This document shows positions 45,916 to 54,965 of a DNA stretch of 64,000 nucleotides, piece after piece. The notes under the pieces were generated by a model. That model did no database searches and had not been told where the DNA came from. It saw nothing but the letters and a program-made list of their open reading frames with translations. Position numbers and translations under genes: made by a program. The DNA lies in NCBI RefSeq assembly GCF_001713355.1, contig NZ_CP016448.1, positions 2,666,001 to 2,730,000 on the forward strand, written 5' to 3'. The stretch comes from Methyloversatilis sp. RAC08 (GTDB lineage Bacteria; Pseudomonadota; Gammaproteobacteria; Burkholderiales; Rhodocyclaceae). The first letter of the stretch is position 1. Each line of letters starts with the position of its first letter.

Positions 45916-47435
45916 GGCGCGAGCCTGCGGCTGATCAGCAGCGCGAACTGCGGCGTGCTGTCGGCGTCGCTGCGGTCGCTGCGCACCCCGCCGCGCAGCA
46001 CCTGACCCGATTCCAGATCGAACGGCGGGCGGGTGACTTTCACCTGCAGGCCATTCGCTGCACGGCCCAGATCGGTTGCCAGCGCGTCGACCAGTTCCAG
46101 TGCCCGCCGTTGCTGGGCGCCGTACTCGGCGGGCAGTCGCGCCTGCACCAGCAATTGCGCCTCGACCGTCGCCAGTCCGTCGGCCGCTGGCATGCCAGCA
46201 CTGCCCAACTTCCAGTCGAGCCGGTCCAGCTCAACCTGCGGATAACGCTCCAGCACGGTGCCGAGCGCCTGCAGCAATCCGGCCGGCGCTGCGCTGCGCT
46301 GCTCCAGTTGCAGACTGCGTTCATGTACGACGCGCAGCGTGTCCAGCGGCACCGGCGTCGGCGGCAGGCGCGCGATGATGTCGCGCCGGGCATTTTCGGC
46401 ACGCCTCGCGTCATCCTGCAGGCGCGCGCTTTTCTCGCGCAGTTCGAGGCTGTCGAGCGCGCTGTGCGTGGCCATCAGCAGGCAGGCGGCGAGCGCCACG
46501 CTGCCGGCGGCGATCAGCGCGAAGCGCGCCTGCCAGACGCGGAAGGCGCGACGTTCGGCGGCCGGCGCGAACTGTTCGGCCGGCGGCTGGCGCATCAGTG
46601 CCTGCACGAACAGCGTTTCGCAGTGCAGGTCGTCCGGCGCCGGGCGCAGCCCGAGGCGCTGTGCCGCCAGATGACTGTCTATCAGTTCGAACTGCAGCAT
46701 GTCATTGCTGCGGCAGGCCTGCGAGAACTCGTCCATGCGCGCCGGCGGCACGAGCACGCGCACGCTCAGCGGCGCGTTGCGGGTGACCAGGCGCTGGCTC
46801 AGCAGATAGGGGTGCAGCCGCCGGGCTTCTTCGGCGCAGGCGCGCGGCAGGTCGTTGCTCGACAGCGCGCCGAGCGGCGTCAGGCGCGAAAAGCGCAGGC
46901 GGCCCTCTTCGAAGAAGCTCTGCCGCACGCCGGTGCGGGTGATGGCCAGCAGCAGCATGCTTCCCTGCGCGATGCGCAGCCGCTCGAGCACCGGCTCGCT
47001 GGCCAGTGCCACGCTGTGTATGCCGCTCAATGCGACATCGGCATCGCGCAGCGCGGCCAGCCAGGGCTCGAGCAGGGCGGGCCGGGTCAGCGCGCAGAAC
47101 AGCATCTGTTCGTCGCGCCGGCCGGCACGCGAACGACCGAGCGACCGAGCGCAGGTGAGCGGGGTGCCGAAGAAATGCTGACCGAGCTTGCGGCGGATCA
47201 GTGCCGCGCGGTCGCTGCCACGCACGAAAGGCACCATTTCGGCGACAAAGGCTTCGTCGGCCAGATCACACAGCATCAGGTACAGGCCGTCGCGGTGCGT
47301 GCGCAGGAAGTCGGCGAAGGCCGTCACACCTTCGTGGGTATTGGAGAAGCGGGCGTGCTCGGTCACCTCGCCGGCGCGCCAGCCATAGGCGACAAGCTGT
47401 GTTGCATCGAGATAGAGGACGTGGCGGCGCGGCAT
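45912..47435 (-). CDS. MshI-like protein, apparent fusion of PilM/GspL-like and PilN-like parts
   Basis: 507 aa. Residues 1-280 look like a cytosolic PilM/GspL-type domain (HVLYLDATQLVAYGW; LLLAITRTGVRQSFFEEGRL), though I cannot confirm the actin-like ATP motifs. A single transmembrane segment follows (about 300-325, FALIAAGSVALAACLLM), then a coiled coil and a PilN/GspL-like periplasmic domain (about 330-507). Such a protein bridges the assembly ATPase to the periplasmic PilO ring. Start and preceding stop share one base (TGATG). Confidence 0.68.
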   Translation of the reverse strand: MPRRHVLYLDATQLVAYGWRAGEVTEHARFSNTHEGVTAFADFLRTHRDGLYLMLCDLADEAFVAEMVPFVRGSDRAALIRRKLGQHFFGTPLTCARSLGRSRAGRRDEQMLFCALTRPALLEPWLAALRDADVALSGIHSVALASEPVLERLRIAQGSMLLLAITRTGVRQSFFEEGRLRFSRLTPLGALSSNDLPRACAEEARRLHPYLLSQRLVTRNAPLSVRVLVPPARMDEFSQACRSNDMLQFELIDSHLAAQRLGLRPAPDDLHCETLFVQALMRQPPAEQFAPAAERRAFRVWQARFALIAAGSVALAACLLMATHSALDSLELREKSARLQDDARRAENARRDIIARLPPTPVPLDTLRVVHERSLQLEQRSAAPAGLLQALGTVLERYPQVELDRLDWKLGSAGMPAADGLATVEAQLLVQARLPAEYGAQQRRALELVDALATDLGRAANGLQVKVTRPPFDLESGQVLRGGVRSDRSDADSTPQFALLISRRLAP

Positions 47436-48637
47436 CAGGTCTTCAACTTCGTCAACATGTCGTACACCGGGCCGAGCACGGCGAAGGCCACGGCCATCAG
47501 CAGCAGGCCGAGCACCAGCGTCAGCGTCGGTTCCATCGCAGCCTGGGCGCGTGCAATCGATTCGCGCACGTCGCGCGTGTAGAAGTAGGACACCTCGCGC
47601 AGCGCGCGGTCGAGCGCACCGGTGCTTTCGCCCACGCGCAGCATGCGCACGACCAGCGGCGGAAACAGCCCGACGCTCTGGAAGGCGGCCGTCACGTTCT
47701 GGCCCTGGCTGATCAGCGCGCCGGCACGCGCCAGCGCATCGCGCACGGCTTCATTGCCGACCACGTCTTCCGAGGTGCGCACGGCGTCGATGATCGGGAT
47801 GCCAGCGCCATACATCATCGCGAACATGCTGGCGAAGCGCGACAGCACCACCTTGTGCAGGATCGGCCCGATCACCGGCACCGACAGCTTGAAGCCATCG
47901 AAGCGCTGCCGGGCCATCGGGTTGTAGCGCAGCAGCGCAACGGCGCCGACGGCTCCCGCGATGATGAGCACCAGCAGGGCCGGCCACCAGGCCAGCAGGA
48001 ATTCCGAGGTGCCCATCAGGATGCGTGTCTGCAGCGGCAGCTCCAGCCCGGTGTTGCGGAAGAAGCGGGCGAGGTCGGGCACCACCACCAGCATCAGTAC
48101 CGCGATGACGAACAGCAGGAAGGTGCCGACGATGGCCGGATAGGTGAGCAGGCGTCGCGTCTGCGATACCAGTTCGTCCTCCCACTTGAAGGCGTCGATC
48201 TGTTCGCGCAGCACCTCGGCCAGATTGCCGGTCAGCTCGCCGGCACGGACCAGTGCGCAGAACACCTTGCTGAATGCAGCCGGGTGTTCGGCCATGGCCT
48301 GCGACAGCGATCGTCCGCCTTCGATGCTTTCCACCAGCGAGGCGACGATTTCGCGCATGCGCGGGTGTTCGGTCGAATCGCGCAGGTCGGTCAGTGCTTC
48401 GATCAGTGGTACGCCGGAGCGCACCAGTTGTTCCAGGTGAAAGCTGAAATTGATCAGTTCGAGGCGCGGCACGCTGTGACCGAACAGCGGCTGCGCGTGC
48501 TTCATCGGCTGGCCATTGACGAAGTCGAGCTGCATCCGCTTCAGGCGCATTTCGAGGTCGACCAGATTGGCGGCGTCCATGCGGCCGAACACCATGCGGC
48601 CCTGCGTGTTCATCGCCTTGTACGAAAACATCGCCAT
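47435..48637 (-). CDS. Pilus assembly platform protein (PilC/GspF/MshG-like)
   Basis: 400 aa polytopic inner-membrane platform that couples ATPase motion to pilin insertion. Two T2SSF repeats: about 65-190 (FHLEQLVRSGVPLIEAL ... VRAGELTGNL) and about 268-390 (FASMFAMMYGAGIPIIDAV ... LRVGESTGALD), with three transmembrane segments near 165-185, 220-240 and 370-395. It follows the ATPase gene by 2 bp. Confidence 0.92.
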   Translation of the reverse strand: MAMFSYKAMNTQGRMVFGRMDAANLVDLEMRLKRMQLDFVNGQPMKHAQPLFGHSVPRLELINFSFHLEQLVRSGVPLIEALTDLRDSTEHPRMREIVASLVESIEGGRSLSQAMAEHPAAFSKVFCALVRAGELTGNLAEVLREQIDAFKWEDELVSQTRRLLTYPAIVGTFLLFVIAVLMLVVVPDLARFFRNTGLELPLQTRILMGTSEFLLAWWPALLVLIIAGAVGAVALLRYNPMARQRFDGFKLSVPVIGPILHKVVLSRFASMFAMMYGAGIPIIDAVRTSEDVVGNEAVRDALARAGALISQGQNVTAAFQSVGLFPPLVVRMLRVGESTGALDRALREVSYFYTRDVRESIARAQAAMEPTLTLVLGLLLMAVAFAVLGPVYDMLTKLKT

Positions 48638-48639
48638 CG

Positions 48640-50379
48640 TCAGCGCGCGTACCAGTCCGGGCCGCTCTGGGCCATGCGTTCGGTGAGGTCGACGACGCGT
48701 GCCAGTTCGTCCAGCGAGGTCGAGCCGTCGATGACGCGTCGCAGCCCATCTTCGGCCAGCGAGCGGAAGCCCTTGGCGCGGGCGGCGTTGCGCAGCTCGC
48801 GCGCGGTGGCGCGCCGGGCGACCAGTTCGTCGAGGTCGGAATCCATGCGCAGCAGCTCCATCACCGCCAGCCGACCTCGAAAGCCGGTGAATTCACACGC
48901 CGGGCAGCCCACGGCATCGTGGATGTCCGGCACCGCACGGTCCTCGCGCAGACCGAGCAGATGCAGTTCGTGCGCTTCCGCCGGTCGCGCCCGGCGGCAG
49001 TAGAGGCACAGCTTGCGCAGCAGGCGCTGAGCGATGACGCCGATGATGTTGCCGGCCATGATGTCCGGCAGGATGCCGATGTCGAGCAGGCGCGGAATGG
49101 CGCCGAGCGCCGAGTTGGTGTGCAGCGTGGAATACACCTGGTGACCGGTCATCGCGGCGCGAAAGGCCATCTCGGCGGTTTCGGCATCGCGGATTTCACC
49201 CACCAGGATGATGTCGGGATCCTGCCGCATCATCGAACGCACGCCGTTGGCGAAATCGAGCTTCACCGCTTCGGCGACCGAGGTCTGGCGGATCAGCGCC
49301 ATCGGGTACTCGACCGGATCTTCGAGGGTCATGATGTTCACGCCCTCGGAATTGATGTGGTTGAGCACCGAATACAGCGTGGTGGTCTTGCCGCTGCCGG
49401 TCGGACCGGTGGCGAGGATGATGCCCTCGGGGCGCGCGATCATCAGCTTCAGCTGGTCGAGCTGCGAATCGGCCAGTCCAAGTTCGTCGAGCGCGACGAT
49501 GCCGCGCGCCCGGTCGAGGATGCGCAGCACGATGTTTTCGCCGTGCAGCGTCGGTTGCGACGAAACGCGGAAATCGACCGGCCGGCCGCTGATGGTCAGT
49601 GAAATGCGGCCGTCCTGCGGCGCGCGCATTTCGGCGATGTTCATGCCGGCCACCACCTTGATGCGTACCGCCATCGCCGGCCAGTACGAGCGGTGCAGCG
49701 CGCGGATCTGGCGCAGCAGGCCGTCGATTCGGTAGCGGATGCGCAGGAAGCCGGCTTCCGGTTCGAAGTGGATGTCGGAGGCGCCGCGCTTGACCGCGTC
49801 GGTCAGCAGCGCGTCGATCAGGCGCACCACCGGCTGGCTGTACTCGTCGGCCGACGAGGCCAGAGCGCGGTAATCGACCTCGCCGGTCTCCAGCTCGGTC
49901 AGGATGCCTTCGATCGACAGTTCGTGGCCGTAGGACTGGTCGATCGCATGCGCGATCTCGGTCTCGCCGGCCAGGACGGTTTCGAGCTCGATGCCTTCGG
50001 GCAGCAATGCGCGCAGCTGGTCGAGCGCCACGATGTCGTTCACGTCGGACACGGCGACCGTCAGCTTGCGCGCACTCACCAGATAGTTCAGCGGCAGCAG
50101 CCGGTGCCGCTTCGCCAGCGCCTGCGGTACCAGTCGCAGCGCGTCGGCGTCGATCAGCGCGTGCGACAGATCCACCGTACGCTTGCCCAGCGTGACGCCG
50201 AGCGCCTCGCGCAGCGTGGCTTCGCTGACGAAGCCCAGCTGCACCAGCAGGCGCCCCATCGGAATGTTCAGCTTCTGCTGTTCCTGCAGCGCGATACGCA
50301 GCTGGTCTTCGGTCACCAGCCCCTGCGCCAGCAGCAACTGGCCGAGCGGGCGGCGCGGTGCGTTGGCCGGCGAGTTCAT
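48640..50379 (-). CDS. Pilus extension ATPase (MshE/PilB/GspE-like) with MshEN-type N-domain
   Basis: About 579 aa hexameric ATPase. The N-terminal region carries two MshEN-like motifs (LGQLLLAQGLVTEDQL and MGRLLVQLGFVSEATL), the fold that binds c-di-GMP in Vibrio MshE. The C-terminal part has Walker A GPTGSGKTTT, the Asp box, Walker B ILVGEIRDAET, a His box, and the zinc tetracysteine CLYC...CPAC. ATG at 50379 follows the preceding stop by 4 bp; an in-frame ATG at 50394 is the alternative, but AGG directly abuts it. Likely drives pilus extension. Confidence 0.92.
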   Translation of the reverse strand: MNSPANAPRRPLGQLLLAQGLVTEDQLRIALQEQQKLNIPMGRLLVQLGFVSEATLREALGVTLGKRTVDLSHALIDADALRLVPQALAKRHRLLPLNYLVSARKLTVAVSDVNDIVALDQLRALLPEGIELETVLAGETEIAHAIDQSYGHELSIEGILTELETGEVDYRALASSADEYSQPVVRLIDALLTDAVKRGASDIHFEPEAGFLRIRYRIDGLLRQIRALHRSYWPAMAVRIKVVAGMNIAEMRAPQDGRISLTISGRPVDFRVSSQPTLHGENIVLRILDRARGIVALDELGLADSQLDQLKLMIARPEGIILATGPTGSGKTTTLYSVLNHINSEGVNIMTLEDPVEYPMALIRQTSVAEAVKLDFANGVRSMMRQDPDIILVGEIRDAETAEMAFRAAMTGHQVYSTLHTNSALGAIPRLLDIGILPDIMAGNIIGVIAQRLLRKLCLYCRRARPAEAHELHLLGLREDRAVPDIHDAVGCPACEFTGFRGRLAVMELLRMDSDLDELVARRATARELRNAARAKGFRSLAEDGLRRVIDGSTSLDELARVVDLTERMAQSGPDWYAR

Positions 50380-50383
50380 GTGC

Positions 50384-51628
50384 TCAGGGCCCATCCTGCG
50401 TTGCCTGCAGCGCTGCCACGCGGGACGCCACGGCGTCCGCGTCGAAGGCGGCCGAGCGCTGGCTGCGCAAGGTCAGGGCTTCGCGGTAGTACTGCAGGGC
50501 GAGCTTCGACTGGCGCAACTGATCGAGGCTCACTGCAAGGTTGTAGGCGTGGTCGGGCTGGTCGGGTGCCAGCGTCCAGGCATTGAAGTAGGCCTGCTGC
50601 GCTTCGCGCCAGCGTGCCTGTCCGGCATACAGATTGCCGAGTGCGAACGCCGCGGCTGCCGATTGCGGCTGCGCTGCGGCGATGTTGAGCAGCCGAGCCT
50701 CCTGCGCAGCCGGATCGACGTTTTCGCTCAGTGCGACCTGCACCGACAGGTCGGCCGGGTCTATCTCGGCGATGCGCCGCAGCAGCATGCGTGCCTGTTG
50801 CGCGTCGCCCCGCACGTCGGCCAGCGCCATCAGGCCATGCAAGGCGTCCGGATTGCGCGGATCGGCTCGCAGCGCGCGTTCGTACGCGACGCGCGCGCGG
50901 TCGTACTCGCCCGCGTTGAACGCGGCATAGCCTTCATTGATGTCCTACGGAATGACGGGCGCATTGCGGGTGATGCGGATCGGCGGTGCAGCAGGCGCTG
51001 CTGCGGGCGGTGGCGTCGGTGCCGGCGCATCGGCGGCGAGCTGGCCGGACAGGAAGCGGCTCGACGGCGCCGCCGCAAGGGCGTCTTCGGGCACTGCCGC
51101 TGCGAGGGGTGCGGCTACGGGTGCGCTGCCGGCAACGGGCGGCAGCGTCACTGCCGGGGCGGGTGCGGATGGAGGTTGGGACGGGCCAGCGGGCACCCAT
51201 GCGGCGATGCGAGCCGCCGGTGGCGGCGTTGAGGCGACCGGCGCGACGGCATGACCGTTGTCGAGCAGGCCGATCTGCCACATGACCCAGCCGACGATGC
51301 CGAGCAGCAGCACGCCGGCCACACCGAGCAGCCAGGTCAGTGGCGACTTGCCGCGCGGCGCCGGTCGTTTCGCGTCGAACAGCACGCGCGCCGCTTCGGC
51401 GCCGGGCGCAGGGGGCGGCGGCGTGGCGAGGCGCGGTTCGGGTACGTCCAGCCCGGCAAAGCGCGCGGCCTGGGCGAATTCGTCATCGATCAGTTCCAGT
51501 TCATGGGCCGGTGTGATGCGTGCCGGCGGTGGGGCTGCGGCCGGCGGGGCTTCCTTTTCGGCTGCCGGGTCTTCCTCGCGCCGCTTGGCGGCCTCGGCCT
51601 TCTTCAGCGCTTCGAGCAGCAGGCTCAC
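50384..51628 (-). pseudogene. MshN-like TPR protein interrupted by an in-frame amber codon
   Basis: The opening MSLLLEALKKAEAAKRR, a Pro/Ala-rich region, one transmembrane segment (about residues 98-118, LLGVAGVLLLGIVGWVMW) and a second Pro/Ala linker end at a TAG (50947-50945). The same frame then continues without a break as DINEGYAAFNAGEYDRARVAYERAL and TPR repeats to 50384 (EALTLRSQRSAAF...). Together they would make about 414 aa, the architecture of MshN-like proteins. A C-to-T change of CAG to TAG would explain it. It could be a true mutation, a sequencing error or suppression. The 3' part could also restart at internal codons near 50842. ATGA overlap with the secretin gene. Confidence 0.8.
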
Positions 51629-53373
51629 TGCGCCGGCTCCGTTTTCCGGTTCGCGCCGGGCAGCGGGAAGGTCGGCCTCATGAAGCGCTCGTCCGGCAGC
51701 GAATCCACCAGCGAACGATAGTCGCCGTCGAGGCTGGCGTCTTCGATCACGACCGGGCGGATCAGCACGACCAGTTCGGTCTTGCGCGACGTTTCGTTGC
51801 GCGCCGACAGCAGCGCGCCGATGAAGGGCAGCGCCGACACGCCCGGAATGCTGTCGCGGCGGTAGTTCAGTTCGTCCTGCATCAGGCCGCCGAGCACCGC
51901 GGTTTCGCCGCTGGCCACGCGCATGACCGATTCGAGTTCGCGCGTCTGGATGACCGGCACCAGATTGGGCGAGCTCAGGTCAGGCGTCGGGTCCTGCGCG
52001 TCGCCCACCTTGCGCGAAATGGTCGGCCGCACGTTCAGCAGCACGAAGCCGTCGGCGCTGATCTGCGGCGTGACCGCCATCACCAGACCGACCGATACCG
52101 AGCGCGGCGTGGCGGTGAAACTGCGCACGGCCTGCGTGTTGGTATTGGCGACCACGTCCGACTTGATTTCGAAATAGACGATGTTGTTGACCACCTTGAG
52201 CAGCGCGGTCTGGTTGTTCAGCACCGACAGCTTGGGGCTGGACAGCACCTTCACGTCGCCATAGGTTTCCAGCAGCTTGATGCTGTCGACCAGCTCGCGG
52301 TTGCGACCCAGACCGATGGCGAACGGCGCATTGGTCGTCAGGTCGGTCGAGGTGGTGTTGAGCGACACCGTGGCGCCGCCGCGCTTGCCGCCGCCGGCAA
52401 ACGCGGTCCAGTCGATGCCCTGCTGGTAGTTGTCGGTCAGCTGCACTTCGGCGATGGTCGCTTCAATGAGTACCTGGCGGCGAGCGATGCGCGTCACCTG
52501 GCTGATGAATTCCTGCACCTTTTCGTGCTGACGCGAGGTGGCACGCACATTGATGACGCCGGTTTCGGCATTCAGGATGACCGCCGCCGCCTCGCGGAAG
52601 GTGGCGCGCCGCTCGACCGGCGGGGCGGTCGTTGCCGGATCGGAGCCGGCAACCGGCGCGGCTGCCGGTTCTGTCATCGTGTCCGGCAGCAGCTTGTCGG
52701 TTTCGTGCAGCAGGTCGCGGATATTGCGTTCCAGCGATTCCCAGAAGCGGTTCTTCGCGACGTTTTCGATGCGGGTGCTGGAGCTGTTGCCGGCATTGCC
52801 TGTCTGCGTTGCGACGTTCGCCGTGCCGCCGGTGCCGGTGACCGCCGCCGAGCTGGTCGAGGCGATCTGCGTGTTGATCGATACCGCACCGGTCACATCG
52901 CGCGACATGTTGACGTAATCGACCCGGTAGCTGCGCAGGTAGGGCGCGTCGGGCATCACGACCAGATTCGGTCCGTCGAGCTCGAAACGCATGTCGACCT
53001 GGGTGGCGATGCGGGTGAGCAGCTGCGGCAGCGTCTGGTCGATCGCGTTCAGCGTGACCGCCCCCTCGATGCCGGGATGGATGTCTACATTCACCTTTGC
53101 ATCACGCGCCAGCGCGAACAGCAACTCATTCACCGGCACCCGGTTGACCACCACGCTGTAGGTTTCCGACTTGTGCCGCGGCTGAGGCTGCGGCGGCGAC
53201 AGCGGGCGGGCGACCGGCGGCGGAATGCCTTCGCGCGCTGCGTTGGCGGCCCCGTCAGCCTTCTTCGCCACGACGTGCGCATCCGACATCGGCTGGGGGG
53301 TATGGGCCGCACAACCGGCAAGCAGGGCCGCGATCACGGCGCAGGGCAGAACGGGGCGCAGCAATGCGGTCAT
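51625..53373 (-). CDS. Secretin (MshL/PilQ/GspD-like) lipoprotein
   Basis: 582 aa outer-membrane gate. Lipoprotein signal with lipobox LLAGCAA (Cys near residue 20). An N-terminal short secretin/TonB-like domain follows (about 75-160, YSVVVNRVPVNELLFALARD), then a Ser/Thr/Asn-rich insert, and the secretin core (about 330-555: VLSSPKLSVLNNQ, ETAVLGGLMQDE, ALPFIGALLSARNETSRKTELVVLIRPVV). ATG at 53373 was chosen for the signal peptide. It is separated from the MshM-like gene by 115 bp. Confidence 0.92.
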   Translation of the reverse strand: MTALLRPVLPCAVIAALLAGCAAHTPQPMSDAHVVAKKADGAANAAREGIPPPVARPLSPPQPQPRHKSETYSVVVNRVPVNELLFALARDAKVNVDIHPGIEGAVTLNAIDQTLPQLLTRIATQVDMRFELDGPNLVVMPDAPYLRSYRVDYVNMSRDVTGAVSINTQIASTSSAAVTGTGGTANVATQTGNAGNSSSTRIENVAKNRFWESLERNIRDLLHETDKLLPDTMTEPAAAPVAGSDPATTAPPVERRATFREAAAVILNAETGVINVRATSRQHEKVQEFISQVTRIARRQVLIEATIAEVQLTDNYQQGIDWTAFAGGGKRGGATVSLNTTSTDLTTNAPFAIGLGRNRELVDSIKLLETYGDVKVLSSPKLSVLNNQTALLKVVNNIVYFEIKSDVVANTNTQAVRSFTATPRSVSVGLVMAVTPQISADGFVLLNVRPTISRKVGDAQDPTPDLSSPNLVPVIQTRELESVMRVASGETAVLGGLMQDELNYRRDSIPGVSALPFIGALLSARNETSRKTELVVLIRPVVIEDASLDGDYRSLVDSLPDERFMRPTFPLPGANRKTEPAQ

Positions 53374-53488
53374 GGGCACGGAGACGGACGGTGACTCGGA
53401 ATCAAACTGAATTCGGATGGTACGCGGAATCCGCGGTCGATCAACATGATGCGCAGCACAGGCCTTTTGGTCAATGCCTTTGGCATTT

Positions 53489-54964
53489 TCAGGGCTGGCG
53501 CAGGCTGCGCACCGGCCGCGCAATCGGCCGTGCGGTGGCGATCCAGTCCGGCAGCGTGGCGAGCGCCTGCTGCGCACTTCGCTGATCCGGAAAGTCGCCG
53601 TAGATCACCGCCAGCTTCGTGCCGCCCGCGGTGTCGGCGCGATAGGCCCGCAACTGCTGTGCATCGAGCGTACGCCGGGCGCGCCGGACATAGCGCTCGA
53701 CCTGTTCGCCCTGGGCGGCCGGGGCCGAGATCAACTGGATGAACCAGCGGTCGTCGGGCGCCGAGGTCGTCCACGACTTGCTCGATGCCAGCAGCGACGT
53801 CAGGTCGTCGGCGGGTGTCGGGGGCGGTACGACCGGCTCCGGTGCAGCGGCGGGCGGGGCTGATGCGATGGCGTCCGGCAGTGCAGCAACCGGTAAGGCA
53901 GGCGGCTCGGCCACCGCAGCTGCCGGTGGGGTGGTCTGATCGGTCTCCGAAGTGGCCGTTGGCGGCGGCTCCGGTGCGCGCTCGGTCACGGGGGCTGCCG
54001 CCATACCGCCGGCGGTCGCCGCCCGGAGGCTTGTCTCGGCCGTCGGCCGCTCGACGTTGCGCCCAAGCAGAAAACCGGTAGCCAGCAGCGCGACGGATGC
54101 CGCGACGGCCAGCCCCAGCCGGGTCGGCGTGACGCCGCCCGGTGCCGGCACGCGCAGTTCGGTGTCGGCGAACGCGCGCGCGGCGTCGGCTGCCGTGACC
54201 CCGTGCGCGCCGCGTGCGAACGCCGCCAGCAACGCCTTGTCGGCCAGGATGTTGATTCGACGTGTCAACCCGCCTGAATCGCGCGCGATCCGCGTCACCG
54301 CGGCGGCGTCGAATACGTTCGGTCCGCGATAGCCGGCGGCGCGCATGCGGAAATCGATGTAGGTGCCGACGTCGTCCGGCTGCAGCGGGTCAAGCCGGAA
54401 GTGCTGGGTGATGCGGTCCTTCAGTTGCCGCATGTCGGTGCGCGCCAGCAGGTCGTCCAGCTCCGGCTGGCCGAACAGCGCGATCTTGATCAGCTTGTGG
54501 CGTTCGGATTCGAGGTTGGACAGCAAGCGGATCTGTTCCAGCGTTTCCGCCGGCATCGCATGCGCTTCGTCGATCAGCAGCACGATCTGGCGGCCGGCGG
54601 CGAATTCGGCCACCAGCGCCTCCTGTACCGCTCGCAGCAACCGGTGCGCGCTGCCCTCGCTGCCGGTGGCCGGTGCGCAGCCCAGCTCGTCGGCCAGCAC
54701 GGCCAGCAGTTCGCCCCGGTTCATCAGCGGGTCGGCAAGATAGATGGCGCGCAGATGGGCGGGCAGGTGATCGATCAGCACTCGCGCCAGCATGGTCTTG
54801 CCGGTGCCGACTTCGCCACTGACCTTGACCAGCCCCTCTTCGCGTCCGAGCGCGTAGACCAGCGCGTCGAGCAGTGCCCGGCGGTTCGCGCCGCCGAAGA
54901 AGAAATCGGCATGCGGGGTGATGCGGAACGGCGACTCGCGCAGGCCGAAGTGTTCGAGGTACAT
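53489..54964 (-). CDS. MshM/ExeA-like AAA ATPase with C-terminal SPOR-like domain
   Basis: 491 aa. Starts MYLEHFGLRESPFRITPHADFFF, the ExeA/GspA signature. Walker A GEVGTGKTML and Walker B IVLLIDEAHAMP follow, then an AAA lid to about residue 260. A transmembrane segment lies near 280-300 (GLAVAASVALLATGFLLG), then a Pro/Ala linker and a SPOR-like C-terminal domain (about 410-485, WFIQLISAPAAQGEQVERYV ... VIYGDFPDQRSAQQAL) that may bind peptidoglycan. Probably helps the secretin cross or anchor to the cell wall. ATG at 54964 is 1 bp from the upstream stop. Confidence 0.88.
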   Translation of the reverse strand: MYLEHFGLRESPFRITPHADFFFGGANRRALLDALVYALGREEGLVKVSGEVGTGKTMLARVLIDHLPAHLRAIYLADPLMNRGELLAVLADELGCAPATGSEGSAHRLLRAVQEALVAEFAAGRQIVLLIDEAHAMPAETLEQIRLLSNLESERHKLIKIALFGQPELDDLLARTDMRQLKDRITQHFRLDPLQPDDVGTYIDFRMRAAGYRGPNVFDAAAVTRIARDSGGLTRRINILADKALLAAFARGAHGVTAADAARAFADTELRVPAPGGVTPTRLGLAVAASVALLATGFLLGRNVERPTAETSLRAATAGGMAAAPVTERAPEPPPTATSETDQTTPPAAAVAEPPALPVAALPDAIASAPPAAAPEPVVPPPTPADDLTSLLASSKSWTTSAPDDRWFIQLISAPAAQGEQVERYVRRARRTLDAQQLRAYRADTAGGTKLAVIYGDFPDQRSAQQALATLPDWIATARPIARPVRSLRQP

Positions 54965-54965
54965 G

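Noticed and set aside
53374-53488. Possible sigma-54 promoter or terminator before the secretin gene
   Set aside because: No TGGCA-N-TTGC-like element is visible, and the small AATGCC/GGCATT hairpin at 53473-53487 has no T-run on the transcribed strand.
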